In this document: positions 1 to 11,507 of the stretch, in pieces
Position numbering within the stretch: position 1 is the stretch's first letter
Layout of the letters: each line of letters begins with the position of its first letter
NCBI RefSeq assembly: GCF_000234665.1
Contig: NC_018328.1
Location: 774,990-838,989, forward strand
Length of the DNA: 64,000 nucleotides
Direction of reading: 5' to 3'
DNA from: Leishmania mexicana MHOM/GT/2001/U1103
Lineage: Eukaryota > Euglenozoa > Kinetoplastea > Trypanosomatida > Trypanosomatidae
Notes under the pieces: generated by a model
Seen by the model: only the letters and a program-made list of their open reading frames with translations
What the model was told of the DNA's origin: nothing
The model's database searches: none
Program-made: the position numbers and the translations under genes

Positions 1-2892
1 GCTGTACAGGTTGCGCCAGATCTTCTCCGTAATCTCGTCTGTCGGCACCGACGGCGCACCTGTCACACGTCGCACCAGGTCGTATTGCTGCCGCGAGCGC
101 ACGAGACACTCTTCGAAGCCCTCCTGCACCCGCACCAGGGTGTGCAGGCGGTGCACGCCTCTGGGGAGCAGCCCCGGGTACCTCCACAGCTTCGCGCATG
201 CGATGCCCACGCACTCGCTTTCGGCCGCGAGGGCCGGCATTTTGTCACTCGGGGCAGCCGCGGCCACCGTGGGAAAACCCTCCAGGCACTTCCCTATCAG
301 CGCCGTCACGAGGTCGAGCCAACTGCACATGCGGGCGTACTGCTGGGCCGCCGGATTGCCTCCGAGCGGTGGCGGCCGCGGAGCGCCAAAGACGGCCTGT
401 ACATACCGCATTACATCACCCAATGGCGCATTCGCGCACTCCACCGTATCCGCCCACGGCAGCGAGATCTCCTCCATGAGCTGCTTCGCAAACTTCACGT
501 GTGCGGCCTCGTCGTACTGAGCCAGCGTGTCTAGCGGAGCTAGGTACTTCTGCGTGGCGCGTGTCAACAGGACACACAGCGTCTTGCTCTCACTTGTGCG
601 CCGCTTGCCGTTGCAACCGTCCAGCAAGTAGTCGAGGAAGGCATCAAGCGATACTTTGTGGTCCTTGGGCACGTTTTGGGTGGCACCAGGGTAGAGGCCG
701 CCCCAATGCCGCATGAGAAGGATGTAGGCACCGATGCGCAGCCGGCCAGGCACGATGAGCATGGGTGCGAGTGGGAAGCTTCGGGTGAGCATTTGGCAGT
801 ACGCCTTTTGCTTCGTGTCAAGGTTGTTGCCGACCATCTGGAACAACGTCGTGGCGGAGAGGTGTTGCACACTCGTATTGTCGTCCTCCAGCTCGGCGTA
901 ACTGCGGAACACGCCAGAGTTAACGAAGACCTCCATCAGCGCCAACAGGATGTCCTCGCTGCTCGATGTGGGGGGCAGGACCGGCAAATCCTCGACGAGC
1001 ACCATCGCACTCAGCATGCACGGCGGCAGGGCGAGGCATGTTTCGATGAACGCCGCCGTCGCACTGCGCTGCATGTCGTCTGAGAAGCTGGAGTCGAGCC
1101 ACGGCATCGGCACGGCTGCCAAGCAGAAAGTCTCCTGCATGACGTAATAGGCGTACTTCACCGCCGGCGTCAGCGGTGCGTTAGCGATGCCGGAAATGCT
1201 GTAGTGGCTGATGTAGCGCGCCAAGTCCTTCAGAAACACCGCCTGCGCCTCCACGCTGCCGCCCTTGTCGCTGGCCAGCAGCTGCGCATGCAGGTGACAA
1301 AAGTGCTCGGTCTGTGGCAGGATGCTGAAGTACTCTCGCAGCGCCGCCAGGCAGCCCTCCACGTCCTTCGCGCTGTAGATGGGACTGAGGGTGCTGAGGT
1401 CCCGGTGGTACAGCGGAATGAGGCAGGCGGCGAACACCATTGCGCGTATGGCAAACGGCACTTGCGTGTCGCCCGGCAAGTCCGGGTACCGCTCAATGAC
1501 GCTCTGCAGCTGCTCCGCGCGGCTCACGAAATCGTCATCGTCGGAGTTGTCGCAGAGCAAGCGGAACGTGGACGCATTGGGGCGTAGCTCGGAGAGGTAC
1601 CGCCGGCGCTCCTCTTTTGTCACCGCGTCCCCATCGTCAAGCACCCGCCGCAGGGCGGGAGGTGTGACGTTCGCCAGCGACCGCGTGTGCTGCTCCTCCG
1701 TGATGTTGAAAACGCGCCGGTACACGTTGCCCAGCTCTTGCGCGTGCTTGTCTCGCTTCTGGGTGAGCAGCACACCGGTGGCCAGGAGCAGGCTCTCATA
1801 GGCGAAGATGGGCAAAATGTCAAGAAACGGCGCCAGAGGTGCGCTGTCGAGTACCTCGCAGAGCTGGATGTGCGGTGGGCGCGGGAAGCTGAGGGCGGCC
1901 GCTGTCGCCTCCTCGCTCATCTTGCGCTGCCGTGCGGCGGCGTCGAAGACCGGGCCAAACTGGGTCGCGATATTGGAGGAGATGGTGCCCGGGGTGGTGC
2001 CGCAGAGTGGGATCTGCATCTGCTCTATCCGCCGCGCCACGTCAGACACGTTGGGCTCCTCCTTGGCAGCCCCTGGGAGGCTCGCCAGAGGGGAAGCCTG
2101 CCGCGCACCTTGAATGGAGGAGGACAGCGGCTTCCACATAGACGTCAGAATCCTGCTTGTGCTGCTGCCCTTCGCGCCGGCGGGTTGCGTGCCTTGCCGT
2201 TTCGAAGCCGTGGAGGCGCGAGAATCGTTCGTCGTCGATGCAGAGTTGCTGGACCCCCGCCGCGCGCTATCAGGGGCAGCAGTGGTTCCCTCGACGTTGC
2301 CCAAACCCTTTAAGGCCCCTATGAGGTAGCCCAAAAGCCCCTTGTTGGCCTCCTGCGCTGCGCTGTTGTTAGCGCCCGTGGGTGGCTGCACAGGGTGCGG
2401 CGGCGACTGCTCGGATGCCGCCAGTTTTGGGGTACCGCTGTCGCCGCGCTTATCGGGCGAAGGGGAGCTGTCGTCTTTCGCCGCTATAGGCGGTGAGGGG
2501 CTGTTGTCATCCATGGCAGAATACGGCCCGCGTTTGACATTCGATATATCCGGCGTAGACTCTTTGTTCGCTGGCAGCTCTGAAGGGGAGCTCGAGTGCT
2601 TGCTGTGGCTCGTCGTTGCTGTGCTTTTGGGTCGCTGAACGCCGCCGCCGCTGCTGCCGATGACGGTGAAGCATTTCGTCAAGTCGAGCTCGAACTTTGG
2701 CACCTTCTTTCCCTTGGCATGCTGCGCTGCTCTCTCGGCCTCGGCGTAGAGGGCAGTGGGACTCGGGCAGCTTGTGAGGTCGACGCGCTCCAGCGATGCA
2801 CAGCCGTCTGGTAGCTTGAGGCTCACGTTTGGCGGAGGGTGTCGCAGCGCATACAGCAGTAGCTCATCGCGCTCTGCCTGCACGCTCTTCAT
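1..2892 (-). CDS. Large conserved-looking hypothetical protein, 3' end cut off by the window edge
   Basis: An uninterrupted minus-strand frame of 964 codons starts at the ATG at 2892 and is still open at base 1, so the C-terminus lies outside the window. I read the frame through as triplets and found no stop. The first ~75 residues look ordered. Residues ~75-250 are Ser/Pro/Thr/Ala-rich low complexity. From ~residue 250 to the edge the sequence is hydrophobic-patterned and probably mostly helical, with no motif I can name. The opposite strand is also partly open here, a usual shadow of GC-rich Leishmania codons. I do not recognise the family. A helical-repeat or trafficking scaffold is possible but not shown. 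Gene reality is well supported by length and codon-like composition. Confidence 0.85.
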   Translation of the reverse strand, partial: MKSVQAERDELLLYALRHPPPNVSLKLPDGCASLERVDLTSCPSPTALYAEAERAAQHAKGKKVPKFELDLTKCFTVIGSSGGGVQRPKSTATTSHSKHSSSPSELPANKESTPDISNVKRGPYSAMDDNSPSPPIAAKDDSSPSPDKRGDSGTPKLAASEQSPPHPVQPPTGANNSAAQEANKGLLGYLIGALKGLGNVEGTTAAPDSARRGSSNSASTTNDSRASTASKRQGTQPAGAKGSSTSRILTSMWKPLSSSIQGARQASPLASLPGAAKEEPNVSDVARRIEQMQIPLCGTTPGTISSNIATQFGPVFDAAARQRKMSEEATAAALSFPRPPHIQLCEVLDSAPLAPFLDILPIFAYESLLLATGVLLTQKRDKHAQELGNVYRRVFNITEEQHTRSLANVTPPALRRVLDDGDAVTKEERRRYLSELRPNASTFRLLCDNSDDDDFVSRAEQLQSVIERYPDLPGDTQVPFAIRAMVFAACLIPLYHRDLSTLSPIYSAKDVEGCLAALREYFSILPQTEHFCHLHAQLLASDKGGSVEAQAVFLKDLARYISHYSISGIANAPLTPAVKYAYYVMQETFCLAAVPMPWLDSSFSDDMQRSATAAFIETCLALPPCMLSAMVLVEDLPVLPPTSSSEDILLALMEVFVNSGVFRSYAELEDDNTSVQHLSATTLFQMVGNNLDTKQKAYCQMLTRSFPLAPMLIVPGRLRIGAYILLMRHWGGLYPGATQNVPKDHKVSLDAFLDYLLDGCNGKRRTSESKTLCVLLTRATQKYLAPLDTLAQYDEAAHVKFAKQLMEEISLPWADTVECANAPLGDVMRYVQAVFGAPRPPPLGGNPAAQQYARMCSWLDLVTALIGKCLEGFPTVAAAAPSDKMPALAAESECVGIACAKLWRYPGLLPRGVHRLHTLVRVQEGFEECLVRSRQQYDLVRRVTGAPSVPTDEITEKIWRNLYS

Positions 2893-4627
2893 TCTGGTAT
2901 AGTGGGAGTGAAAGAGGCGTGCGTGTGTTTTGCGGAGTCGAGGGAGAAGTCGGTTGTATATAATGGGAGACGGAGCGGAGCGCTGATGTGCGTGCGTGCG
3001 CGCGGGAAGCTCAGCCGAGTATCAGACGCACGTAAAAGGAAAGAAAGAACGGCAGGTGTTGACGAGCAAGGTACGCACCGTGGCACCGAGAAGACGTTTT
3101 GCTAGTTCGAATATGAAGGAGACAGAGAGCGCATGAGAGGTATGCCGTGGACGCTCAAGAGCAAGAGATGGTTAGCAGTGATACACACGTAAGTGCAAGC
3201 GGGAGAACAAACATATACCGCACCTACGTGCGTGCCATTCGAGAAATTTCGAAAGGTTATGGATGTGTGCAGGCCTGTCGATGTCCCCCCTCCGTCTGTG
3301 TGTGCGTGTGCGTGCAAGGGTGGGGTGGGGGCCCCGATGTGGAAGAGTAGAGATACAAGAAGTGGAAAAACGGAGCACAAAAGCGAAGCGATGGACTAAA
3401 GAAGAGCGACCAGGCGTGTATAAAGGGAGGGGGAGGGGGAGAGGTGCAACTCTCTCACATACACCCGCAAGCACAGCTTGCGTAGAGCACAAAACTCCGC
3501 AGGGATCCGAAAAAAAAAGTAAGGGAGTGAAAGCGGGAGATAATAAAAAGAGAAACAGCTGTCGACAGCAACGATGCGGGCTTCGGCAACTGTGAGCGAC
3601 AACCACCTGCAAGTACAGTTGCAGCCTTGTCCCTGCGTCTTCGTACGTGTACCTGCGCCGGTATTCAGCTCACCGCATCCAACCTCCTCCACGGTAGCGA
3701 GAAAAAGAGCAGGAGATGAAGCAAACGTGCAGCGGGCCGAGAGAGCGCCGTGGATGTCCCAGGCAGCGAAGAGAGAAGAGGCGCAAAGATGATGATGGCC
3801 AAACTGCTGTGGAGTGTGTGGGTGGTGGTGGTGGTGGTGCGTCATTGCGTAACACCAAGAAAGGCAAGGAGAGAGGGGGAGGGAGACAGTATGCAGTACT
3901 GCGAGAGAGGGAGAGGCACAGAGACAGAGGGAGGATGTCCGCTCCACACACACACACACACACACACACGCACGCCCACGGACGCATGTGCACAGGAGGT
4001 GAGGCGAGAGAGGTAGACAGGAGGAGCGATATGCTGAGCGGAAGGGGAGAGGGGCTTACCCGTACAGAGACGAAGAGAAGACAAAAAGGCGAAAATAGAC
4101 GTATGCCCGCATGTTGGCAGCACTCGAGCACCCAAAGGTCGGTGCGCTCTCAGGCCACGCGGGTGCCTTGACGGCGGACCAGAGGCGGAGGAGAAGCGGC
4201 ACACCATCACCCCTCTTCTTTCCGTACTTTTCGGTTTCACCTGCTTGCCGGCCAACTAGGGACGTGCATGCCAACACGTGCTGCGCGCACCGCTGTGTAC
4301 ACACCACCGCAGATACATATACGCCCATGTAAAGCCCCGACACGTGAACCACACGCGCACACGCGATGGGACACACGTGCGCACACAGTGACGTTAGTTC
4401 ATGGAAGGCATGCGCAGGGCATTGGCTTTCTGTGGAGAGAGGGAGGAGGCCGCTGCCAGCGCGCAGCCGTACTAGCGCGGTGGACATCCGTCAGTGGCCA
4501 CCTACCCTCTCCCCTGTACCAAACGTCGTCGCACGCACCGTCGCATCAGTGGAGAATACACAAATCTCTAGGACCCAACAAACCACCGACTCAGTCACAC
4601 ACGCAACACGTAGCGGCAAGCACGCGT
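2893..4627. other. Intergenic/UTR spacer, 1.7 kb
   Basis: I see no gene. The minus (coding) strand is pyrimidine-rich with long CT tracts, as expected for 3'UTR plus trans-splicing/polyadenylation signals. It holds a (GGT)n run near 3823-3840 and a (CA)n run at about 3945-3968. Open frames here are low-complexity readings of the CT and CA tracts. Confidence 0.7.
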
Positions 4628-5095
4628 CTAAGCGCCTGGCGCTCCACCGTGGGTGGCCCGTACAGCGATGGTGAACTGCTCCCTGTCGTGCCAGAGCTGC
4701 GCAGCATGGTTGTTCAGCGGTGACTCGTTGTTTGGGTTGTTCAGTAGGTTCTGGATAGACAGCAAGATTGAGCTGACCGAGTAGACGGCCGACCACTTCT
4801 CCTTGAGGATGTCGAGGCAGATGGCCCCACGCGTGTCTACGTTCGGGTGGAAGCACGGCGTCGTGAAGGTGACGGTGGGCGCCTCGTAAGGGTAGTTGGG
4901 TGGAAAAACAAGCAGCAAGTTGTACTCGAGCTCCTCGTATGGCGTGCTCGGTACGCCCTTGACGCTGCCGATCCAGCGGAAGAGGTTGTCGTCCTCCGGG
5001 TAGGCGGAGATGCCCTCGGCATCGCTCATCATCACCTCTACGAGTTCCTTTTGCAGCCGCGCTGCTGCCCCGCTGTTGTTGCCGCCGCCGTGCAT
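4628..5095 (-). CDS. UBE2C: Ubiquitin-conjugating enzyme E2, UBE2C/UbcH10-like
   Basis: This 155-residue protein is a complete E2 core. It accepts ubiquitin from E1 on a cysteine and passes it on with an E3. The HPN tripeptide is at residues 83-85 and the catalytic Cys at 93, in an ICLDILKEKWSA context typical of the UBE2C branch. The following segment with SPLNNHAAQLW (from residue 125) is also diagnostic. In animals UBE2C works with the anaphase-promoting complex; the same role here is inference. The protein is shorter than human UBE2C (179 residues) because of short termini. The start is an ATG at 5095. The next gene downstream in the array, 1.7 kb away, is unrelated; the upstream neighbour is a second UBC-fold protein. 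Confidence 0.9.
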   Translation of the reverse strand: MHGGGNNSGAAARLQKELVEVMMSDAEGISAYPEDDNLFRWIGSVKGVPSTPYEELEYNLLLVFPPNYPYEAPTVTFTTPCFHPNVDTRGAICLDILKEKWSAVYSVSSILLSIQNLLNNPNNESPLNNHAAQLWHDREQFTIAVRATHGGAPGA

Positions 5096-6399
5096 GGTGT
5101 TCGAGTACGTGAGTCAGTGCCGAAGACCAGAGAAGCGCGTTGCACCGACGCAAGCGCACAAGAGCAGGCACGCGGAATGTCCACAGTGGAGGAACAAGAA
5201 TAGGAACAGCCGCAGGAATCTTCGATGGGGATGTGGGGGAGTGAGCAGCGGTGCGGGGAGGATAGGCGGGAGAATGGGCAGAAGAAAACCAGTGCCGTGT
5301 GTACCACGTAACGCCTCTGCAAGGTGTCACCGAGACAACAACACAAAACAGCGACAAACACGCACACGCGAGAAGGGGCTGAGGAGAGAAAGGCAAGGGC
5401 AATCCGCGAGTGATGAGGAGACGGCAGAGGCACGTAGCAACACATAATAAGAAGAGTGTCTGTGTCCGCGCTGTGGGGGAAGGAGAGGAAGCTTCCCACG
5501 CGTGGATGAGTGACTTTGTAACAGGAAAGGAAAGGCGGAGGAGCAGGGCGGATCTACAAGACAACCGAAGAGGGAGAGAAAGGGAAAGTTGTGCGTGTGT
5601 GGTGGAGTGCCTTCACGTGTACACGTTGGGGAAGCTGTGCCGCACACACACACACACAGGCAGACACAGACAGACACGCAGGCACCTTGGCTGAAAAGCT
5701 TTGCCGGGCGTGTCTGAAGCTGGAAAAGGAGTGGCAGTGACGAAGTGCTAGCTATGCTAAAAAGGTGGTGAGGCAGCAGTGCTAGAGATACCGATGCTGG
5801 TACGAGTGAGGCGCTTCGAGTTGATTAGCTGCTGTGTGTTGTGCTTCCTGGTAGGCATGGAAGGTAAGGAAGGGAGGGAGTGGGGGACGAGGGAGGGCCG
5901 ACGAAAAGCAAGAAGGCGTCGGGATGTATCGCCGGCAGGGGCAGAGCTGCACGGAGGAGAAGGATGGCCTTAGGATGCTGCTGTCCATCTAGGGAGTCAT
6001 GTAGGCGCCATCGCAAGCCAGGGGCGGGGATGCGTAACGGGTGAGAAGCCGCACGCCATACACAGGACGGAGATAGCGAGCGAGCGCGAATAAGGTAGCG
6101 CGAAAACACGATGCACGTTGCGCTCTTGAGCCCCCCCCCACAGGCGCACAAACAGACCACTACGAGAGAGAGAGAACACAGGCTTCCTTTTGTTTGCTTC
6201 CTTCACGCCTCCGGAGGGCGGTGCGTGTGTACCTCTGCTAATGACGGCCACACGCGCAACAGGGCAGACGTACGCACGCCCGTACCGAGAATAACGGAAA
6301 AACGCCGCGCAGCTACATGGTAGTGGCCAAGGGACGCAACAACAAGAATACATCGACCTCCTCTTGTCATCATCGCCGGCGCACGTCTCTGCGTGCGGC
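5096..6399. other. Intergenic/UTR spacer, 1.3 kb
   Basis: No gene is supported. The sequence is purine-rich on the plus strand, with CA runs (about 5643-5660) and a poly-C run near 6130-6138. It must hold the 3'UTR of the gene to the right and the splice acceptor of the E2 gene. Confidence 0.7.
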
Positions 6400-7380
6400 T
6401 CAAGAGTGCAGGAGGTGCGGAAGGACTTCACGAGTGTACCAGCCTGCATTGTCGCCGGTGACGGTGTCCGTCATGCCGTCACCCGCATCGCCTTCACTCG
6501 CCTTCCAGACGTCGAGGAAGTGTTGCATCACTTCGGTGCCAAGATACTGCTCAAACGGCTTCAGCAGCAGCACCTCCTGCGTCACACTGCGCCGCTCCAC
6601 ATCGCGGCGTGCGAGGACGCGGTTCACCCCGCCAGAGTCGCGATCAGCCTCCATCGATGGTGACCGCCACGAGGAGGGCCACTCGGCAGGGAGGAAGATG
6701 AGCCGCATGTGGCGGATTAGCACCGTCATGACAGACACCCGCATGGGGTCGATGGTGGAGTACACCTCCTCGAACGGTACAAAGACGCGCTTCACCGGTT
6801 CCGAGGGCGCTGCTGTGGACGCGCCCTTGACAGGGCTGTCACGCTGCGCGGCACACGACGAAATCCCGGAGAGGTGATCGGCGGCGCCACTCAGCTCGTC
6901 GAGATGCTGCAAACAGCGCTCCTGGACGAGCGGGTGGCTCCGAAACGGTCCAGTGAGCTCGATGATGGGTGGCTCAAAGGGATACCGGCTAGGGAAGTAC
7001 ACGTAGAAGGCGAAGCAGCCACGGTGCCAAGGCGAGGAGGACGAGCGCACGTGCACAAGACCGTTCCACGCGTGGTCTGGCGTGAGCATCGGGTCTACCC
7101 CAAAGGCCGGCTCCTCGTTGACGGACGGCGTCAGCGACAGGCCATCCAAGCAGTAGAGCGGCGGCAGAAGCAACACGTCTCGCAGTGTACTGGCCGCCGA
7201 CTCTACCGAGTTTGCGACGCTTGGCTGCCTCTCGTCCTTATCCTCCTCTGCCGGGGTCAACGCAGAATCCATGCCGTGGGTGGTGAGGAGTAACATCTCG
7301 CGCCGGAGGTAGAGGGACCGGAAGAGATAGTCCCGAGTGGATGTGGAGTGCCCGTAGGGCGAGCAGGATGAGGACGCCAT
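6400..7380 (-). CDS. Catalytically inactive UBC-fold (UEV) protein, FTS/AKTIP-like
   Basis: A 326-residue protein starting at an ATG at 7380. Residues ~105-152 read like the beta-meander and HP turn of an E2: a WNGLVHV strand, CFAFYVYFPSRYPFEPP, then SHPLV at 148-152. The HPLV form instead of HPN, and the lack of an active-site Cys after it, match FTS/AKTIP, the dead E2 variant of the FTS-Hook-FHIP dynein adaptor. A ~50-residue low-complexity insert follows, then a helical C-terminal half (about residues 200-310). The family is known as an adaptor rather than an enzyme. Assignment to FTS rather than another UEV is inference from these motifs. An alternative internal start (Met29) is possible. 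Confidence 0.65.
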   Translation of the reverse strand: MASSSCSPYGHSTSTRDYLFRSLYLRREMLLLTTHGMDSALTPAEEDKDERQPSVANSVESAASTLRDVLLLPPLYCLDGLSLTPSVNEEPAFGVDPMLTPDHAWNGLVHVRSSSSPWHRGCFAFYVYFPSRYPFEPPIIELTGPFRSHPLVQERCLQHLDELSGAADHLSGISSCAAQRDSPVKGASTAAPSEPVKRVFVPFEEVYSTIDPMRVSVMTVLIRHMRLIFLPAEWPSSWRSPSMEADRDSGGVNRVLARRDVERRSVTQEVLLLKPFEQYLGTEVMQHFLDVWKASEGDAGDGMTDTVTGDNAGWYTREVLPHLLHS

Positions 7381-10300
7381 TATCGGCGCTGCAGTCGATG
7401 AGGATGATACACGCGGTGGGGATGCGGTTAGGGTTGACGTGATAGTGGCACGCAGCTAGAGATCAACCAGTGAGGGCTTGTGCGTGCTTCTGTCAGCGTT
7501 GCAGCCGTGCCGAACCGAAACACGAGCGAGGAGTAGTGGTGGTGACGGGCTCTGGGTCGACACACACACGCATGCAGTCAATCGGTGTTGAAGTGACAGC
7601 TGTTTCCTCCTGTGCCACCAAGGATGCCCGCAATCGCCCCGTGCTGTGCTTCCCTCAGCGTACCCACAAGCGGACAGAGATGCCGGGTGACGCAACTAAG
7701 CAGAGAGAGTACAGAAAAGGAAAAGCAACGGGCTTGAAGAGGGGCTCTGCGGCGTAGTGGGTGCGCTTGTACATTGCGCAGGTGGAGAGGAATGACGTGC
7801 GGAAAGACGGAGGAGGAGGGTGGAAGTAAATGGAGGCGTCCGACCTGCAAATTGTGTGTGTGTGCTCCCTTCGGCACTGATTTTTTTGCGTTGACAGCGG
7901 AGATAAGTCCCCGACGACGGGGGGAGGGGGGATGCACGCGCACGCACCTCATACAGCGCATGGCATCTCAGGGCACGGCGCCCCCACTCAGTGGGCGGAC
8001 GCCAAGCAGCCCCCACCTAACCCTGCCAATGCCAAGCCACGTCGCGTGGTGACAGGGCCAAGCACCTACAAGGTAGGGGAGGTCAGAGCGACGCACCACC
8101 ACTAATGCCGGCGGCCAGGTCCTGGACGGGCGCTGCGTCGGAGCGACCTGCGACGGCGAGCACGCCTGTGCGCCGCCCACATGACCAGGCAGTGTGTCGG
8201 CGTGACTCGAGCGCGGCTCCGCCGGCCCTCACACTGCCCACTGGGGCGAGGGGTGCGCATGAGCCGCCGCGAAGCGGGTGGGTGGGTGGGTGGAGGGTTT
8301 GAGGCCGACGCCATGCTCCGATGGCTGAGGCGGCGCATTGCCCTGGCGCGTGTGTCGACGGATGCTTCGCACCACGCGATGGGTGGCGTGTGACCTCACG
8401 TTGTGTGTGCGACAGAGAAAATCGGACACACGCGGAAGAGGAAACAAATGAACGGACCGAACGGCGCTCACACAGACAGAGGTGAATCCCACGCAGAGGG
8501 TCTGTGCAAGCTGCATGGAGATGTGAGAGGTGGAGCACTACCTTTGCAGCGGTAGCGCTGCGACGTCAACATGATCACCCCTTAACCGTTGCCTTCAGTG
8601 CGGTGGTAGACAGCGCGTTGCTTCTTGTCTGAAGGCCTCTTTTCCGCGCATATCGACGTAGCCGATCCTTTACGGCATCGCCTCCTCCTCCCCGCTTCCT
8701 CGAGCAAAGCAATACACCAGCGAGGATAAGGGCGCATCAGGGGTACACAGGGAGAGAGATTGCACGGAGCATAATGGGACGAACAAGGAGGCACGCAGAG
8801 GTCGACGAACACGGTCCGGAGCCGAAGGAGAGGGAGGGAGGGAGGGGGCCTGAAAATGCTGACTCATGGGCACGCATATCAAGAGAGATACATGCATGCG
8901 AAACGAAAACGCAGGCGAGAGAGCGGGGAGGACGACGTAGGGCAATACATGAGATGCCTCTCTCTTTGCTTCGCTTCCCTCCCGCCCACTCGATCCCGCA
9001 GTGAATCGCCTCCCCTGCAGCGCCGCCCTTTTGGACCCCGTGCACGAAGAAGCGAGAGGGAGAGAGATGCAAAGAAAAAAGGCCCACCAACGACAAAGGC
9101 GCACCGTGGCGGCACTGAAGAGGGGCGGTGGGTGGAGCTCAGAGATTGTACAACCAAGAGAAGAAGAGAGATACATGCACATAGGCAAAGCGGAGACACG
9201 CGGCGGCACCCTCTGGAGCACCAGTGCAGCGCCAGCTTTGGATGAAAAATGAATACGCACATACACAGAGAGACCGTGAAGGGCACCACAGCAGCCAAAA
9301 CAAAACAGAAAAATTGCAGCGAGAGAACGTGGCAGAAGGCGAAAAGGGGCGAACATCACCGCGCGCTCACACACGCACACGCGCAGGGGTGCATAAATTG
9401 GAGCGGAAGACCGGCGATAGGAGAGGGAGAGGGGCGGGACGGAGGGAGGGGGCAGAGACAAAGCGAGCCATGGGAGGAGCACAGTATGTCAGGAAGGAAG
9501 AGCGGCAAGCAGGCGGCGGGGTGGAGTGGAGGTGAAAGCGAAAACTAAAAATGCGCCATCACCGAATTGGGAGCGACTCCGGAAAGGAGCAGGAATGGAC
9601 GAAGGCAGGTAAGGAGAGCACGCTCTCCGGCCAAGACATACATGCTCTCTACGTGTTCTGTTGCTGACACCAGAATACAGCTCTTGGAGGTGGGGGAGGG
9701 GGAGGGGGGAGACGGAACCACAAAACACAAACAGAAGAAGAGGCGAATACACAGACCCAGGAATGGTACAAAAGCAACAACATACACACACACGTCAAAA
9801 TGCACACAGGGAGGGGAGGGAGGAGGGACGGGCAAGCATCGTGAGGGAGGAAGACACATGCCATATGCAGACCTTGTCAGGCATACGCACGTGTGCGCGT
9901 TTTGCTTCAGCGAGGATGAACCAATGCAGCGCTCTGCACCACACGCACACACATACATACACATATATGTACCTATATACATATATCTACATACAGCACG
10001 GGCGCACACGTCCACCATACGCTCGCCCCGCTACACCGGCAAGTCCACAGGTCGGTATCAACGGCAAAGGGCCGCCTTCCGTCAAGAACAAAGAGACGAA
10101 AAGGCGATGAAGGGAAACACGCAACGGCAAAGGGAGGAGAGGGGAGGAAGCGAAGCTCGCAAGTAAACGCGGAGACGGCCAATGATGAGGAGGAAACGAG
10201 GAGGAGGCGGTAGCAGTACCGGAGCAAAGACACACCTGTCGAGCAAGAGAGAGGGATACGCATCTGCGGGGAGTGGAATTGGCGGCGACCCCTCCCCCAC

Positions 10301-11507
10301 ACCACCCTGAATAGTTGTGCGCAGCACAGAAAACACAGGTCAGAAGGCCGGGCAGACGCACATAACACCACAAGCGCTCGCGTGAAGACAGTCACACAGG
10401 CACAAAAATGGGAGTCTCAAACGGCGAAGTCAAGCTGAACGCGTTCTCTCTGTATTCACCTGTGTATGTGCGCCTTTTTGCCCCCCTCTACTTCCTGCTC
10501 TTCTTTAATTTACGTGTTTGTGCTACTATCGGGCAGTGCACAAGTGTGTGCGTCCGGGTACAGTATACGTGTTGCGGAGAAGCTTGTAGAGTAGTCCAGG
10601 GATGCTCTCCGAGAATGCATGTGCACACACACGCCATAGAGAAAGGATTGCAAAGAACAGATAGATGTGAGGGGAGGGGGGTGCGTGCGCTTGGCGGGAA
10701 ACAAGGGGGTTCTGTAGAGCGGATCACTCTAAGAGACACACCGACAACGACAGCATGCATCACAGGAACAACCCGAGGTGCAACAGAGAGACAGACAGCG
10801 GGGGTGAAGGGACGGAAGTGGTGAGGAAAGGAAAACCACGGTGCGCCTGCGAGTGCGAGTGACGGAGCAGAGGGAGGGAGACGGACAGGACAGAAGGACA
10901 CCGCATCACCGCACGCGCACGTGTCATGCGAGCCGCGCATTTGACGAGACCAAGGTCAGGGGCCACAACTACAATACAAAAGAGGAAGGAAGAGGTGAAG
11001 GGCGAACAGTGAAAAGGCGCTGCACACACACACAGGAGGGGGAGGGAGGTACACAGGGAGGCGAAAGAAGCGAGCTTGTGCCACCCCATTCACCATGTGC
11101 GTCTACAACACACATACAGAGAGAGAGCGGCAAAGAGAAAGACCGGGTAAAGCATCACTGACGCCAAAGACAGCACTATTCCATGGCACCCCCGCTCACA
11201 CACACAGAAAGGATGGAGGACGTACGAGGTAAAGGAGTCGGGTGACGGGTGTGTGTGTGCGGGGGGGGGGGTAATGAAGTATGCGCGCGAGGACGCTGGT
11301 CAAACATCGTTCCCGACCTGCTGGCCGAAACCAAGTAGAACCCCACCTCTGGACAATACGGCTATACCCCTTCCGTGTTCTCTCGACACACACACACACA
11401 CACCGGCGCAGACATGCATGGATAGGCTGACTATCACCACATGCACATCGTTCCCCCTTTTCCACTTTTCGTTGCTGCTGTCGCTCCGCTCCATCCGATC
11501 AGGAGTG
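7381..11507. other. Long gene-free spacer, 4.1 kb
   Basis: No convincing gene. Most of the interval is GA/CA-rich on the plus strand, so its open frames on either strand are runs of Ser/Leu/Cys/Pro or Arg/Glu/His (for example 8670-9482). It includes a GC-rich complex block at about 7955-8400, listed separately as a retroposon candidate, and an alternating AC/AT tract at about 9949-9996. A poly-G run lies near 11261-11271. Confidence 0.65.
7955..8400. mobile_element. Candidate SIDER-type degenerate retroposon
   Basis: A GC-rich, non-repetitive block with no open frame stands out sharply from the purine-rich spacer around it. It contains phrases such as GCGCCCCCACTCAGTGGGCG and TGACCAGGCAGTGTGTCGGC that I associate from memory with the Leishmania SIDER2 consensus. 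SIDER elements are short, non-coding, truncated ingi-related retroposons; in known cases they sit in 3'UTRs and promote mRNA decay. Here it would lie far downstream of the 142-residue protein gene. The exact ends are not visible and no target-site duplication was found. Confidence 0.5.

Noticed and set aside
3396..3965. 189-codon minus-strand open frame starting MCVCVCV
   Set aside because: A translation of CA and CT repeats with no protein-like organisation.
8670..9482. 270-codon minus-strand open frame
   Set aside because: A Ser/Leu/Cys/Pro-rich reading of a pyrimidine-rich spacer; no domain or ordered pattern.
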